Origin: Streptomyces kurssanovii
Lineage (GTDB): Bacteria > Actinomycetota > Actinomycetes > Streptomycetales > Streptomycetaceae
DNA length: 64,000 nucleotides
Assembly: GCF_014649695.1 (NCBI RefSeq)
Contig: NZ_BMTN01000014.1
Span: 62,001-126,000, forward strand
Direction of reading: 5' to 3'
In this document: in pieces, positions 53,601 through 61,025 of the stretch
How the letters are laid out: each line of letters begins with the position of its first letter
Position numbering within the stretch: the stretch's first letter is position 1
Made by a program: the position numbers and the translations under genes
The notes under the pieces: model-generated
Database searches by the model: none
Told to the model about the DNA's origin: nothing
What the model saw: only the letters and a program-made list of their open reading frames with translations

Positions 53601-54633
53601 CGTAGCTGAGGAACAGGTCGGCGGGCAGTGCGGGGCGCCGGCGGGTGAAGGCGTCCCTGATGCGCAGCCGGACGTCCTCGTTGACCGGCGGCATCGCGGT
53701 GACCTGCTGGTCGGTGACGACGGCGGTGAGGCGTTCGAAGGCGGAGAGCAGTGAGCTGGTGAGCCCGGCCTCGTCACCGAAGGTCGCGAGCGTCTCCTCG
53801 TAGGCGTAGTAGGGCCGGTAGGGGATCTCCACCGCGCCCCAGTAGGCGGTGGCCTCCTCGCCGGTCATGCCGGTGGGGAAGCGGTCGAACTTGAGGCGCG
53901 CGAGGGCCCGTCCGGCATCCGCCTTCTCCTTCTCCCCCTCGTCGATACGCATGGGGACGGGGAAGATCCGGATGCCCCGGCCGCCGTACCGCTCGTCGAT
54001 CTGCCGGGCGACCGCGGCGGCGCCGTCGATGGACTGGTCGCTGAGCGTGAAGCAGTCGACGAGGACGTCGGGCAGGTGGACGGTGCAGATGTCGGCGATG
54101 TCGCTGAGGCCGGTGCGGCTGTCGATGAGGACGTAGTCGTAGTTGGCCTTCATGTCGTCGCGCAGCGCGTCGAAGAAGTGGCCGCCGCCGAGCCGGTCGT
54201 AGAAGTTGTCCCAGTCGAAGGTGGACACGGTCGCGGAGTACTCGCGGTTCTGCTTGCCCGCGGAGACGAAGTCGAGCGTGCCGCCCTCGGGGAACTCCCA
54301 GCCGAGGCTCTCGGGGGTGAGGGAGACGGCGTGCGGCTGTATGCGCGCGTAGTCCAGGTGCCAGTCGACACGGCGCGGCTCGGGATTGGTCGCGGCCCAG
54401 GCGTACTCGGTGATCAGGTCGATGACACCGGTGGTGGCGCCCAGCGTGGAGGGGTCCAGGAACGGGTGGAAGAAGCGGTGCAGGCCGGGTGCTTCCAGGT
54501 CCCAGTCGACGGCCAGCACCCGCTTACCGTTCGCGGCGAGGATCCAGGCCACGTTGGCCATGGCCATCGTGCGTCCTGTACCTCCCTTGTACGAGTAGAA
54601 GGTGACGATGCGCCCGTCACGACTGGCTGTCAT
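50692..54633 (-). CDS. fxsT: FxSxx-COOH system protein FxsT: ParA-like P-loop, TIR, NB-ARC, TPR
   Basis: 1313 residues from ATG 54633 (GGAGGAC site; it lies 17 bases inside fxsC). In order: a SIMIBI/ParA-like NTPase with KGGTGRT (16-22); a TIR-like domain about 336-440 (LFLSYVAENRMWADW; the SSAYLKSARAVEVF segment has a Glu one residue short of the usual spacing); an NB-ARC NTPase with YGLGGVGKT (527-535) and Walker B WLLVFDNADD; a winged-helix region; and from about 870 a series of tetratricopeptide repeats of the kinesin-light-chain type (LGxxHPxTL units). This is a STAND-class signalling protein. It closes the fxs operon and may sense the modified FxsA peptide. Confidence 0.92.
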   Translation of the reverse strand: MTASRDGRIVTFYSYKGGTGRTMAMANVAWILAANGKRVLAVDWDLEAPGLHRFFHPFLDPSTLGATTGVIDLITEYAWAATNPEPRRVDWHLDYARIQPHAVSLTPESLGWEFPEGGTLDFVSAGKQNREYSATVSTFDWDNFYDRLGGGHFFDALRDDMKANYDYVLIDSRTGLSDIADICTVHLPDVLVDCFTLSDQSIDGAAAVARQIDERYGGRGIRIFPVPMRIDEGEKEKADAGRALARLKFDRFPTGMTGEEATAYWGAVEIPYRPYYAYEETLATFGDEAGLTSSLLSAFERLTAVVTDQQVTAMPPVNEDVRLRIRDAFTRRRPALPADLFLSYVAENRMWADWVEYVLSRAGFRVVPRDVSAEHDPVEVDAAAAENAARTVVLLSSAYLKSARAVEVFQRAAAEDPSGGRRHLLPIRVGDVRLTTPYIDRNPVDLFRLDEVHATGALLRALDRPVQLPEPSSPGPRFPGTVPKIWNAPPRNPGFTGRSVVLERMRDQLGGGMAVAAVLPQPQTLYGLGGVGKTQVALEYVHRFMADYDLVWWISSEQPDDVVAGLAELAVRLGAQGGEDMAAASQEAIDLLRRGVPSSRWLLVFDNADDPEQLKRFFPAGGPGHVLVTSRNQTWSQYGDALPVDVFLREESIEHIQRRARGLSAEDADQVATAVGDLPLAVEQAAAWIAETATPVASYLEQLREQAASVLALNQPAGYPEPVAATWNVSIERLKERSPAAVRLLQLCAFFAPEPISANLLYSKEMIDALKPYDASLQEKLVLGRVIREIGRFALAKVDQVSNSIQVHRLVQAVIRAQLSEEEQMDARHAVHRILAGARPDDDEPIDNPETWPRFNTIWPHLGPSEARYCKEPETRRLLIDRVRYLWKRGDWKTAYTLASDLREAWKDMLGNDDLQYLYLRFHLSNILRSQGRYVEAKDLDEVTLERQRAVLGASHPHTYMTTSGLAMDLGTLGEYGRAMELATEAHEGFSQIFHESHPRTLAAANNLALNLRMVGQYARAREIDQEVFDRRTEVLGPEHPYTLSSAMNLARDLREVGRYEDSVSVLSRTYQVYKEQLGRAFPGTLAAGKSLAVSLRRAGRLEDARRLTTATRNRYRAKYTSANPDSLACDLNMAADLFAAGEPVAARDLAQEVVDQYRQVPGERHPYTLAAINNLGIYEWGCGTPETAERLLRDVVAVMREVLGEDHPHALYSTINLANALADLGLCEEALVIERRTVDRLREVLGAHHPEVLGIASNMSVTLGLLGRKDEAAQLRVETVEELQRLLGDEHALTRIAKDERRVYRDLEPLAV

Positions 54634-55951
54634 CCGTGTCCTCCGCATCTGGGGCGATGTCACGCATGTTCGGGACGTAGTGGGTGGTGCCGTACTCGGC
54701 CATCGGGCCGCGCAGCCGGGGCCGTTCGCTGTGGCTGCCGCCGCCCGGCGGGGCCGGCGGGAAGGCCTCGGCGTGGCGCAGGTACTCCTGGGCGGCCGCC
54801 TCCGCGACCTGGGGCAGCAGGTGCCCGAAGGCCTCCATGCTGTAGACGCCCTTGGCCGCGGCCTGGCAGGCCGCGCGGCCGTGGCTCATCTGGTGCGGCA
54901 TGGTGCGCTCCAGTTTCTCGATCAGTTCGGCCTCCGCGTCGCGGCTGTCCGGGTCGTCGCGGTTCCAGGGGACGACGACGCTGACCCAGGGGTGCGGATG
55001 GGCGTCGAAGGCGGCGAGTTTGCGGCGTCGTTCCTCGTTCTCGAGGGCCCAGCGGTCGATGAGCAGGATCTCGGGGCGGGTCGGCGGCTGGCCTGCCGCG
55101 GGCAGCGGCTCGTGGTCGAAGGAGGAGACGGTCGGCTGGTAGTTCAGGGAGCGCACCAGGTCCTGCGCGACATACGCCAACGGGCGGGCGGAGTCCGGGT
55201 GGTACGGGTTCCAGTCCTGTGACTGCTTGCCGTAGTAGTCGGCCGACCGGCCGGGCGGCAGATCGTGGCTCGTGGGGGCCGCGACGGTGACGTGCATGGG
55301 CCGCGGGCCGACGCTGGGTCTGCCGAACGCGCTGGGCGCCTGGCGGAACTCGACGGGGCTGCCGGGGGCGAGCCGTATGGTGTCGGCGACGCTGACGATC
55401 CGTTTCGCCAGCTCGTAGACGGCCGCCTCGTACTCCTCCGCGAATATCCGGAGCTTGATGAGGCCGTAGAGGCCGTCGGTCACGTACCGGTCGCCGAAGG
55501 CGCGGTGGTTGAACTGCAACCTCTCAGCGGGACCCGGGAGTTGTTCGGGCGGCATCGGCACCCATAACGCCGGGACGATCGCCTCCGCGGGCCGGTTGCT
55601 CTTCGCATGGTGGTAGATGGCCCGCTGGGCGAAGGCGTACCACTCCTTGCCGCACATCTCGCTGGCGAAGTAGCGGGGGGAGAAGAGCGGGACGAACACC
55701 CGGCAGCTGGCCAGCACTTCGCCCAGCCGCTCCGACCAGCCCTCCCCCGAACGTATCTCCCGGTCCATGAAGCCGGCGGGTGCGCCGGCCGGCAGATCGG
55801 TCATGGCCATCACATGGCCGCACAGGTCGCGGAACAGCCGCTCGACCCACATGTCGGGGTCGGGGCCTCCAGCTCCGTACCGCGGTGTGTGCGCGTAGCT
55901 CAAGAAGAAGTACGGCCGATGGTCCGCCGCCCGCTGCGCTGAATCCGACAC
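54617..55951 (-). CDS. fxsC: FxSxx-COOH system protein FxsC, TIR-like
   Basis: About 444 residues from GTG 55951. The N-terminal TIR-like domain has FLSYA (16-20) and SPRYFASEMCGKEW, in which Glu103 stands nine residues after Tyr94, the spacing of NAD-cleaving TIR enzymes. The C-terminal half holds conserved FxsC blocks (EILLIDRWALEN, WVSVVVPWNRDD) and a Pro/Gly-rich tail. It could cleave NAD or act as an adaptor to FxsT's TIR domain. Codon 129 is TTA (55565-55567), so translation may depend on the bldA tRNA. The upstream in-frame ATG 56044 is less likely. Confidence 0.88.
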   Translation of the reverse strand: MSDSAQRAADHRPYFFLSYAHTPRYGAGGPDPDMWVERLFRDLCGHVMAMTDLPAGAPAGFMDREIRSGEGWSERLGEVLASCRVFVPLFSPRYFASEMCGKEWYAFAQRAIYHHAKSNRPAEAIVPALWVPMPPEQLPGPAERLQFNHRAFGDRYVTDGLYGLIKLRIFAEEYEAAVYELAKRIVSVADTIRLAPGSPVEFRQAPSAFGRPSVGPRPMHVTVAAPTSHDLPPGRSADYYGKQSQDWNPYHPDSARPLAYVAQDLVRSLNYQPTVSSFDHEPLPAAGQPPTRPEILLIDRWALENEERRRKLAAFDAHPHPWVSVVVPWNRDDPDSRDAEAELIEKLERTMPHQMSHGRAACQAAAKGVYSMEAFGHLLPQVAEAAAQEYLRHAEAFPPAPPGGGSHSERPRLRGPMAEYGTTHYVPNMRDIAPDAEDTDDSQS

Positions 55952-56066
55952 ACGACCCCCGTCCTGCGTGAACGCCCGGCCCGACACCCGCCTTCGACGA
56001 AGGACGCGAGCGAAGTAATCATTCCGGAGCGAGTCACGCTCCATCCCCCTGCCGTTCGGTCAATCA

Positions 56067-56840
56067 TCACCGCTTTTCGGTCATCCAACCCCTCGCGTGG
56101 TCGACCGCGTCCCTGATCGCGAACAGCCTTGCGATTCTTCCGCCGAGTTGTCCGCTTCGTTCCACTCCCCATGAGAACGCCGCACCGATCGCCTCGAAAT
56201 CGCTGTCGTCCAGCACGACATCGGTGTATTCGGTCCATTCGGATCCGCCGTCCGGCCGCCGCACCACACAACGGTAGGTGCGCAGCGGGGATCCGACGCG
56301 GTATTCGGCGAGATGGAACGCGGTGCATTTGGCGAAGCCCACATTGATCATCAAAACGTGCGCTCCGGCGCGATGGAGCGCGCCGAGCGGTGAGCGCTCT
56401 CCGAGATGGCAGTCCAGCGGGTGCTCGGCGAGGAGTTCCGCGGCGCGCCGGCCGAGCGCCGCGAACGACGTCTGCGGATGGGCGCTGCGCACCGCGCCGG
56501 GGGCGGTCCGTACGGATTCGGCCAGCCGGCCCATCCCCTGAGCGGGTGTGGTGGCCGGGTCGAAGGCCGGCATGTCCGCCCGGAAGGCCGCCGCCTGCTC
56601 GGGTGTCATGCCGCGCACCCGGGCCAGATACGCGGACGAGGTGTCCGAGTTCTCCGCCGTGAAGGCCGGGACGACCAGCGTCCCCTCGGGGCCGACGGCC
56701 TCGAGCAGCGCGTCCCGCAGCCGGCCGGCCCCGAGCCCGGTGGCGTGCAGGGAGGCGTGGACGAGGAGTGTCATGCCGCCGCGCACCCCCAGGGCGCGCA
56801 GGGCGCGTAACGGTTCGCGGTCGCCTGACGGGTCAGTCAC
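56067..56840 (-). CDS. AAC(3)-family N-acetyltransferase of the fxs operon
   Basis: A 257-residue relative of aminoglycoside 3-N-acetyltransferases: LLVHASLHATG near the start, PEGTLVVPAFT, and NVGFAKCTAFHLAEY (about 166-180) with the catalytic His-x-x-Glu pair. It overlaps fxsB by eight bases and is read between fxsB and fxsC, so it is part of the peptide system, probably acetylating the mature peptide, a Lys or an amine partner, rather than giving drug resistance. Codon 11 is TTA (56808-56810). I recall similar genes in other fxs loci. Confidence 0.87.
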   Translation of the reverse strand: MTDPSGDREPLRALRALGVRGGMTLLVHASLHATGLGAGRLRDALLEAVGPEGTLVVPAFTAENSDTSSAYLARVRGMTPEQAAAFRADMPAFDPATTPAQGMGRLAESVRTAPGAVRSAHPQTSFAALGRRAAELLAEHPLDCHLGERSPLGALHRAGAHVLMINVGFAKCTAFHLAEYRVGSPLRTYRCVVRRPDGGSEWTEYTDVVLDDSDFEAIGAAFSWGVERSGQLGGRIARLFAIRDAVDHARGWMTEKR

Positions 56841-59022
56841 GGGCTGCCTCCTTGTGCAGGGCGGCGATGAGGCGCTTGCCGCTGACGGTCGGTTCCGGTG
56901 CGTCGCGCAGAGCCTTGAGGGCGAGGACGGCGTGGGCGGCGGCTGCCGGGTCGAGGGACGCGAGCAGGACGCGTTCGTACGCTCCGGCCAGCAACTGCGA
57001 GGCCGGCAGCGGCTCGTCCTGCCACGGGGCGGGATGCAGCCAGGCGCCGTCCTCGGCCAGGAGGTCGGCCACTTCCCCGATCGCGCGCAGTTTGGCCCGG
57101 GCGAAGCCCCGCAGCAGTGCGGCCGCCAGTTCTGGGGGGGTTCCCTCCAGACCGAGGCCCAGCGCGCCGTAGGCGTGTCGTCCGACCGAAGGGCCGCCGC
57201 TCCGCAGGGGCGTCAGGGTGGTGAGCGAGGACGCGATCTCGGCCGCCTGCTCCGGCGCGGCGTCCCGCAGCAGCGCCCAGGCCCGGGAGAGCGCTTCCGT
57301 GCCGCCCGCGGCACGCACCGGCTCGTCGAAGCAGTCCCGGAACGGGTCGACGTCCTCCAGCACGAGCCCCGGCCAGCCGTCGAGTCCGGGCTGTCGCAGG
57401 GGCCGCCAGCCGGGAGCGGCCTCGCCGGGACGTACGCGTAACGCCTCACGCCCCGGCACGCTCACGAGCACCTCGTCGGGCCCGCCGGCGACCTCGGCCT
57501 CGCACGGCCCGCCGTCGGCGGTCAGCCGGAGCTCGCCGAGCGTGGGCAGGACGAGCGTGCCGGTGGGACAGCCCACCCGTACGGGGACGACGAGCCCGCT
57601 CCGTACGGCCGCCGCGGCCACGTAGGACTCCAGGCGCAGGGCGAGTTCGACCGCGTCGGGGCGCTGCTCGCGCAGGGCGTCGAGGCAGGTGTGCAGCCAG
57701 GTGCGGGTGTAGGGGTGGGCGTAGATCTCATCGAGGCCGAGCGAGGTCTCCTCGATCGCCGACGCGAGCTCCCAGGCGGCCGACCACCGCTCGCCGCCAC
57801 GGCCGCCGAGCTCCTCGTTGAGCCGGGCGAGGGTGTAGCGGGTCAGGTCCTGCTGGAGGATGAGCAGCGCCTCCGGATCGCTCACGGCCGGGGACGCGGT
57901 GGACTGCGCGGTGCGCTCCTCGATGCCACGGACGAGCGCCTTGAGGTCGTTGCAGTACACGGAGGTGTTGTCGAAGCCGGAGCCGCCGGCGTAGCGGTGT
58001 GTGTAGAGGCCGCCGCCGCAGGAGCGGACGACCGGGCACTGACGGCACGTCCGGCTGACGCCCGCGAGGCCGAGTTGGCGTGCCTGGACGCCCGGGTGCA
58101 GGGCCACGTCGTCGAAGCGGTGCCGGAAGACGTCGAACCCGGTGGCGGCCGCACCCTCGTAGGCGCTCTTCAGCGAGTCGACCTGTTCCAGGGTGCCGTC
58201 GGTCTCGACGACGACGAGGTCGGAGGGGGCGAGGCCCAGGGATTCGGTGAGGCTGGGGCCGCCGGCCAGGGTGGAGAACACCGAGTCGAAGAGCCGCACC
58301 GGCACGGGCCTGCCTCGGGCGTCCCAGCGGTCGAAGACCTCGAGGATCCATTCGGCGTAGGCGGTGGGTGATCCGTCCGGCCTGGCCGGCGGGTCGTCCC
58401 AGGTGGCGTGGGGCAGCAGGAAGTCGATGCGGGGAGGTTCGAGTTCGGCGAGGGCGTCGTACACGGCGACCGGGTCGTTGGCGACGTCGATGGTGCACAG
58501 CAGGCCGAGGTAGAGGTGGCGGTAGCGCTCCTGGCGGAGGAGGTCCACGGCCCGCAGGACGAGCGGGTGGCTGGTGCGGCCGTCGGCGTAGCGGCGGTGG
58601 CGGTCGTTGGCGGTGCGGTCCCCGTCGAGGGAGATGCCGACCCGGACGTCGAATTCGTCGAACAGGTCGAGAAAACGGCTGCTCAGCTGAATGCCGTTGG
58701 TGTGGATCCTCAAATCGAGTGCGGCGACCGGTTCAAGGGCTGAGGTGAACTCCTCGCAGACACGGCGCAGACGCTCGGGGCCTGCCAGCAGAGGCTCCCC
58801 TCCGTGCAGGATCACTGACACGGAGGGCAGGGCATGACTCTTGGCATGCTCGGCCAGTCGCAGAGCTGTCCAGGAAATCGCTTCGTCAGAGATTGCCTTC
58901 GGGCGGGTACGCCAGCTCTGATCAGCGTGTTCATAGATGTAGCAATGGTCGCAGGCAAGATCGCACCTGCTGTGGACCTTCACAACGATCTGCTGGAAGG
59001 GGACCAGTGTGGGTCCTGTCAT
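56833..59022 (-). CDS. fxsB: FxSxx-COOH radical SAM/SPASM peptide maturase FxsB with degenerate C-terminal HExxH-type domain
   Basis: 729 residues. The radical SAM cluster is CDLACDHC (Cys20, Cys24, Cys27); SPASM-type cysteines follow (CRQCPVVRSCGGG and a later Cys in SVYCNDL, about 335-370). Known FxsB enzymes of the cyclophane-forming group link Phe to Ser in the F-x-S core of FxsA. Residues from about 400 resemble the HExxH-type peptide beta-hydroxylase family, but where that family has HExxH followed by Lys-Leu, this one reads RGFARAKL (from 638), so the metal site is lost. Codon 528 is TTA (57439-57441). It starts 41 bases after fxsA. Confidence 0.92.
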   Translation of the reverse strand: MTGPTLVPFQQIVVKVHSRCDLACDHCYIYEHADQSWRTRPKAISDEAISWTALRLAEHAKSHALPSVSVILHGGEPLLAGPERLRRVCEEFTSALEPVAALDLRIHTNGIQLSSRFLDLFDEFDVRVGISLDGDRTANDRHRRYADGRTSHPLVLRAVDLLRQERYRHLYLGLLCTIDVANDPVAVYDALAELEPPRIDFLLPHATWDDPPARPDGSPTAYAEWILEVFDRWDARGRPVPVRLFDSVFSTLAGGPSLTESLGLAPSDLVVVETDGTLEQVDSLKSAYEGAAATGFDVFRHRFDDVALHPGVQARQLGLAGVSRTCRQCPVVRSCGGGLYTHRYAGGSGFDNTSVYCNDLKALVRGIEERTAQSTASPAVSDPEALLILQQDLTRYTLARLNEELGGRGGERWSAAWELASAIEETSLGLDEIYAHPYTRTWLHTCLDALREQRPDAVELALRLESYVAAAAVRSGLVVPVRVGCPTGTLVLPTLGELRLTADGGPCEAEVAGGPDEVLVSVPGREALRVRPGEAAPGWRPLRQPGLDGWPGLVLEDVDPFRDCFDEPVRAAGGTEALSRAWALLRDAAPEQAAEIASSLTTLTPLRSGGPSVGRHAYGALGLGLEGTPPELAAALLRGFARAKLRAIGEVADLLAEDGAWLHPAPWQDEPLPASQLLAGAYERVLLASLDPAAAAHAVLALKALRDAPEPTVSGKRLIAALHKEAARD

Positions 59023-59062
59023 TCCACCAGTCTAGGGCCGGTCCGAAGCCCTGCGGAGTCGC

Positions 59063-59227
59063 TCAGAGCGATGAGTTGAACGTGGTGACGCGCAGGCCGC
59101 GTGCTCCGGAGGCGGGAAGGACGCGGGCGAGCTTCTGCGCGGCATCGGCGCCGCGGACGTCGATCTGCGCCAGTGGAACGCGATTCTTCTTCGCAGCGGC
59201 GAAGGATGCGGAGGAGTGAAGGGTCAT
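59063..59227 (-). CDS. fxsA: FxSxx-COOH precursor peptide FxsA
   Basis: A 54-residue peptide, too short for most gene finders. It starts MTLHSSASFAAAKKNRVPLA and ends GLRVTTFNSSL, so the last five residues FNSSL fit the FxSxx-COOH signature exactly. The leader is basic with the AQIDVRGADAAQKL segment. FxsB, 40 bases downstream, should modify Phe50 and Ser52. ATG 59227 has an AAGGACG site about ten bases away. There is no secretion signal and no exporter in the operon, so the product may stay inside the cell. Confidence 0.93.
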   Translation of the reverse strand: MTLHSSASFAAAKKNRVPLAQIDVRGADAAQKLARVLPASGARGLRVTTFNSSL

Positions 59228-59446
59228 TGGGGGGCCGTCCTTGATGTTGTGTCCAGCTCAAAGCTGTGTCTGCGGGGATACCACGCACCGTTGCGATGCC
59301 GGCGGCACGACTTTACTCTCATGGCCACTCTCAGCAACTCAGCACGGGGATAAGCAACAAAAGAGTTGCACCACATTCTCGCAGGGCCGCAAGGAACAAG
59401 CGATTCCGCCTAATGAGTGAACACAAAACCGCAGACGGGGGTGTGT
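59228..59446. promoter_or_regulatory. divergent promoter region of fxsA and the SLATT gene
   Basis: These 219 bases are noticeably richer in A and T than their surroundings. A palindrome GCAAC-AAAAGA-GTTGC lies at 59354-59369, and a second GCAACTC-containing word lies nearby, so a shared regulator could act on both genes. No adjacent regulator gene is present. Confidence 0.55.
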
Positions 59447-60385
59447 ATGAGCGAGCTTTCCAGCCCATTGCACAGCATGGTCTTCCGCAACGGCGATCTA
59501 CCGGTTCTCTACCACCGCACGGACGCCATCGCCGTCGCCCGCCAGCGGGAGGCCGTCACGGCCACCCGGTACCAGCTGCTCCTGCTGGTGGCCGGCGCCG
59601 CTCTGGCCTCCCTCCCCGCCTCGCTGCGGGTCGGCGAGTCCTTCCAAGTCGCCTCGTTCTTCAGCGCGTTGGCGTACGCCGGGGTGCTGGTACTGGGGTA
59701 CCGCTCCTCCCGGCGTCGAGCAAAGTCGCATTGGCAACTGAACCGCTCCGCTGCCGAGTTCATCAAGTCGATGTGCTGGCGGTACGCGGTGCACGGCGCC
59801 CCCTTCGACTCGCACGTCTCCGAGCGCGGCGCCGATGATCTGTTCTCCATCCGTCTGGAGGAAGGGTTACGGGAGTTGGCCAAGGTCGGCTGGGAGGACC
59901 CGCGCACGGCGGACGGGGAGACCGCGGCGGGCGACCTGATCACCACCCCCATGCGCCGGCTGCGGGCCAAGCCCTTCAGCGTTCGCAAGGAGACCTACGT
60001 CAGGGACCGGCTGATCGAACAGCGCAACTGGTACCACCAGCGTACGGAGATGTCCCGCCGCGCGACCGCGCTCTGGTCGGCGTCGATCGCCCTGCTCACC
60101 CTCTTCGCGCTGTTCTTCGCCACACTGCGCACCTTCTCCGTGGCGGACTCCTTCCACGCCCAGGGCGTGCTGTCCGCGGCCGCCGCCGCGTGTCTGGCCT
60201 GGGGCGAGATCCGCCGCCACCAGCCGCTGATCGCCGCCCACTCGCTCGTGGAGGAGGACCTGGCGGCCATGCACACGGCCATGGAGACGACGGTGACCGA
60301 CACCCAGTGGCCTTCCGCGGTCTACGAGACCGAGCGCATCGTCTCCCCGCAGCACACGGACTGGCTGGTCAGGCACCGCAGTTGA
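59447..60385 (+). CDS. SLATT/DUF4231-type membrane protein
   Basis: A 312-residue protein. Two helices lie near 40-60 and 68-85, then a cytoplasmic domain, then two helices near 205-250, in the DUF4231/SLATT arrangement. SLATT proteins are proposed pore-forming or signalling effectors in bacterial nucleotide-based conflict systems and often pair with SLOG, TIR or nucleotidyltransferase genes. It is divergent from fxsA and convergent with a SLOG gene. Codon 141 is TTA (59867-59869), as in three fxs genes. ATG 59447 has only a GGGGG stretch as ribosome site. Confidence 0.82.
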   Translation: MSELSSPLHSMVFRNGDLPVLYHRTDAIAVARQREAVTATRYQLLLLVAGAALASLPASLRVGESFQVASFFSALAYAGVLVLGYRSSRRRAKSHWQLNRSAAEFIKSMCWRYAVHGAPFDSHVSERGADDLFSIRLEEGLRELAKVGWEDPRTADGETAAGDLITTPMRRLRAKPFSVRKETYVRDRLIEQRNWYHQRTEMSRRATALWSASIALLTLFALFFATLRTFSVADSFHAQGVLSAAAAACLAWGEIRRHQPLIAAHSLVEEDLAAMHTAMETTVTDTQWPSAVYETERIVSPQHTDWLVRHRS

Positions 60386-60411
60386 CCGCCCGCGGGGGGG
60401 GCGTCCTGCTG

Positions 60412-60891
60412 TCAGTCCCTCTCGAGGCCCTCGCGCCAGATGACGGTCACGGGTTTGCCGAGGTCCCGGGCGTACCGCACGATGTCGCCGGTACCGCCGT
60501 GCCCCCGGGCGGGCAGCCCGTCCCAGACCGCGAGGAGCCGGTCGCAGTGGTCGGCGATGTAGGCGCCGGCCGCGTAGTAGGCCTCGTCCGTCGAGTACGG
60601 GAAGGCCAGCCTGACCTCCCGGGTGGCCAGGGCCTTGAGCCGGCGGTAGTGGGCCAGTTCCTCCGGGGCCGTGAAACCCTGTTCGTAGTCGCCGCTCGGG
60701 ATGACGGCGGTCAGTTCCGCGCCGCAGTCCAGGGCGATGTCCGCGAAGAGCTGGTCGGCGCCCACCGCGAGGCTCGACAGGGCCTCCATCGAGCCCTGAT
60801 GGCCGCACAGCACGGCCCGCAGCCCGGCGCGGATGTGGGCACGGGCCTCGGCCGGGATGCCTCGGTGGCCCGTCACTCCGATGCGTTTCAC
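60412..60891 (-). CDS. SLOG-fold (DprA/Rossmann-like) protein
   Basis: A 159-residue single-domain protein: N-terminal GVTGHRG, SLAVGADQLFADIAL in the middle and LLAVWDGLPARGHGGTGDIVRYA near the end are typical of SLOG-family proteins that bind nucleotide-derived ligands. It ends 26 bases from the SLATT stop, tail to tail, and is unlinked to other genes by direction. In reported conflict systems SLOG proteins sense ligands made by TIR or other enzymes; that fits the TIR-bearing FxsC and FxsT next door but is inference. Confidence 0.85.
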   Translation of the reverse strand: MKRIGVTGHRGIPAEARAHIRAGLRAVLCGHQGSMEALSSLAVGADQLFADIALDCGAELTAVIPSGDYEQGFTAPEELAHYRRLKALATREVRLAFPYSTDEAYYAAGAYIADHCDRLLAVWDGLPARGHGGTGDIVRYARDLGKPVTVIWREGLERD

Positions 60892-60958
60892 TGCGTCGCA
60901 ACCCCCGTCACTGCGCTTCCCCGCCGTCCTGACATCCTCTCAAACCAGGACCATACGT

Positions 60959-60992
60959 CGAGCCCTCGTCCGGTCATTCGGACGAGGGCTCG
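60959..60992. terminator. hairpin terminator after the streptogrisin B-like gene
   Basis: Arms CGAGCCCTCGTCCG and CGGACGAGGGCTCG (14 bases, perfect) with a six-base loop, 34 bases beyond the stop codon at 61026. Confidence 0.9.
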
Positions 60993-61025
60993 GCGGTCAC
61001 ACGCCGCGGTGCCGGGGACGACGCG

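Noticed and set aside
50692-54633. Plasmid partition (ParA) gene suggested by KGGTGRT
   Set aside because: The P-loop is the N-terminal part of the 1313-residue FxsT with TIR, NB-ARC and TPR domains; no ParB or parS-like context.
56067-56840. Aminoglycoside resistance determinant
   Set aside because: Its overlap with fxsB and place within the fxs operon make a role in the peptide system more likely; resistance was not assumed.
59019-59288. 89-codon minus-strand frame overlapping fxsA
   Set aside because: Arg/Pro-rich translation in another frame; the fxsA frame ends in the exact FNSSL signature and fits the operon.
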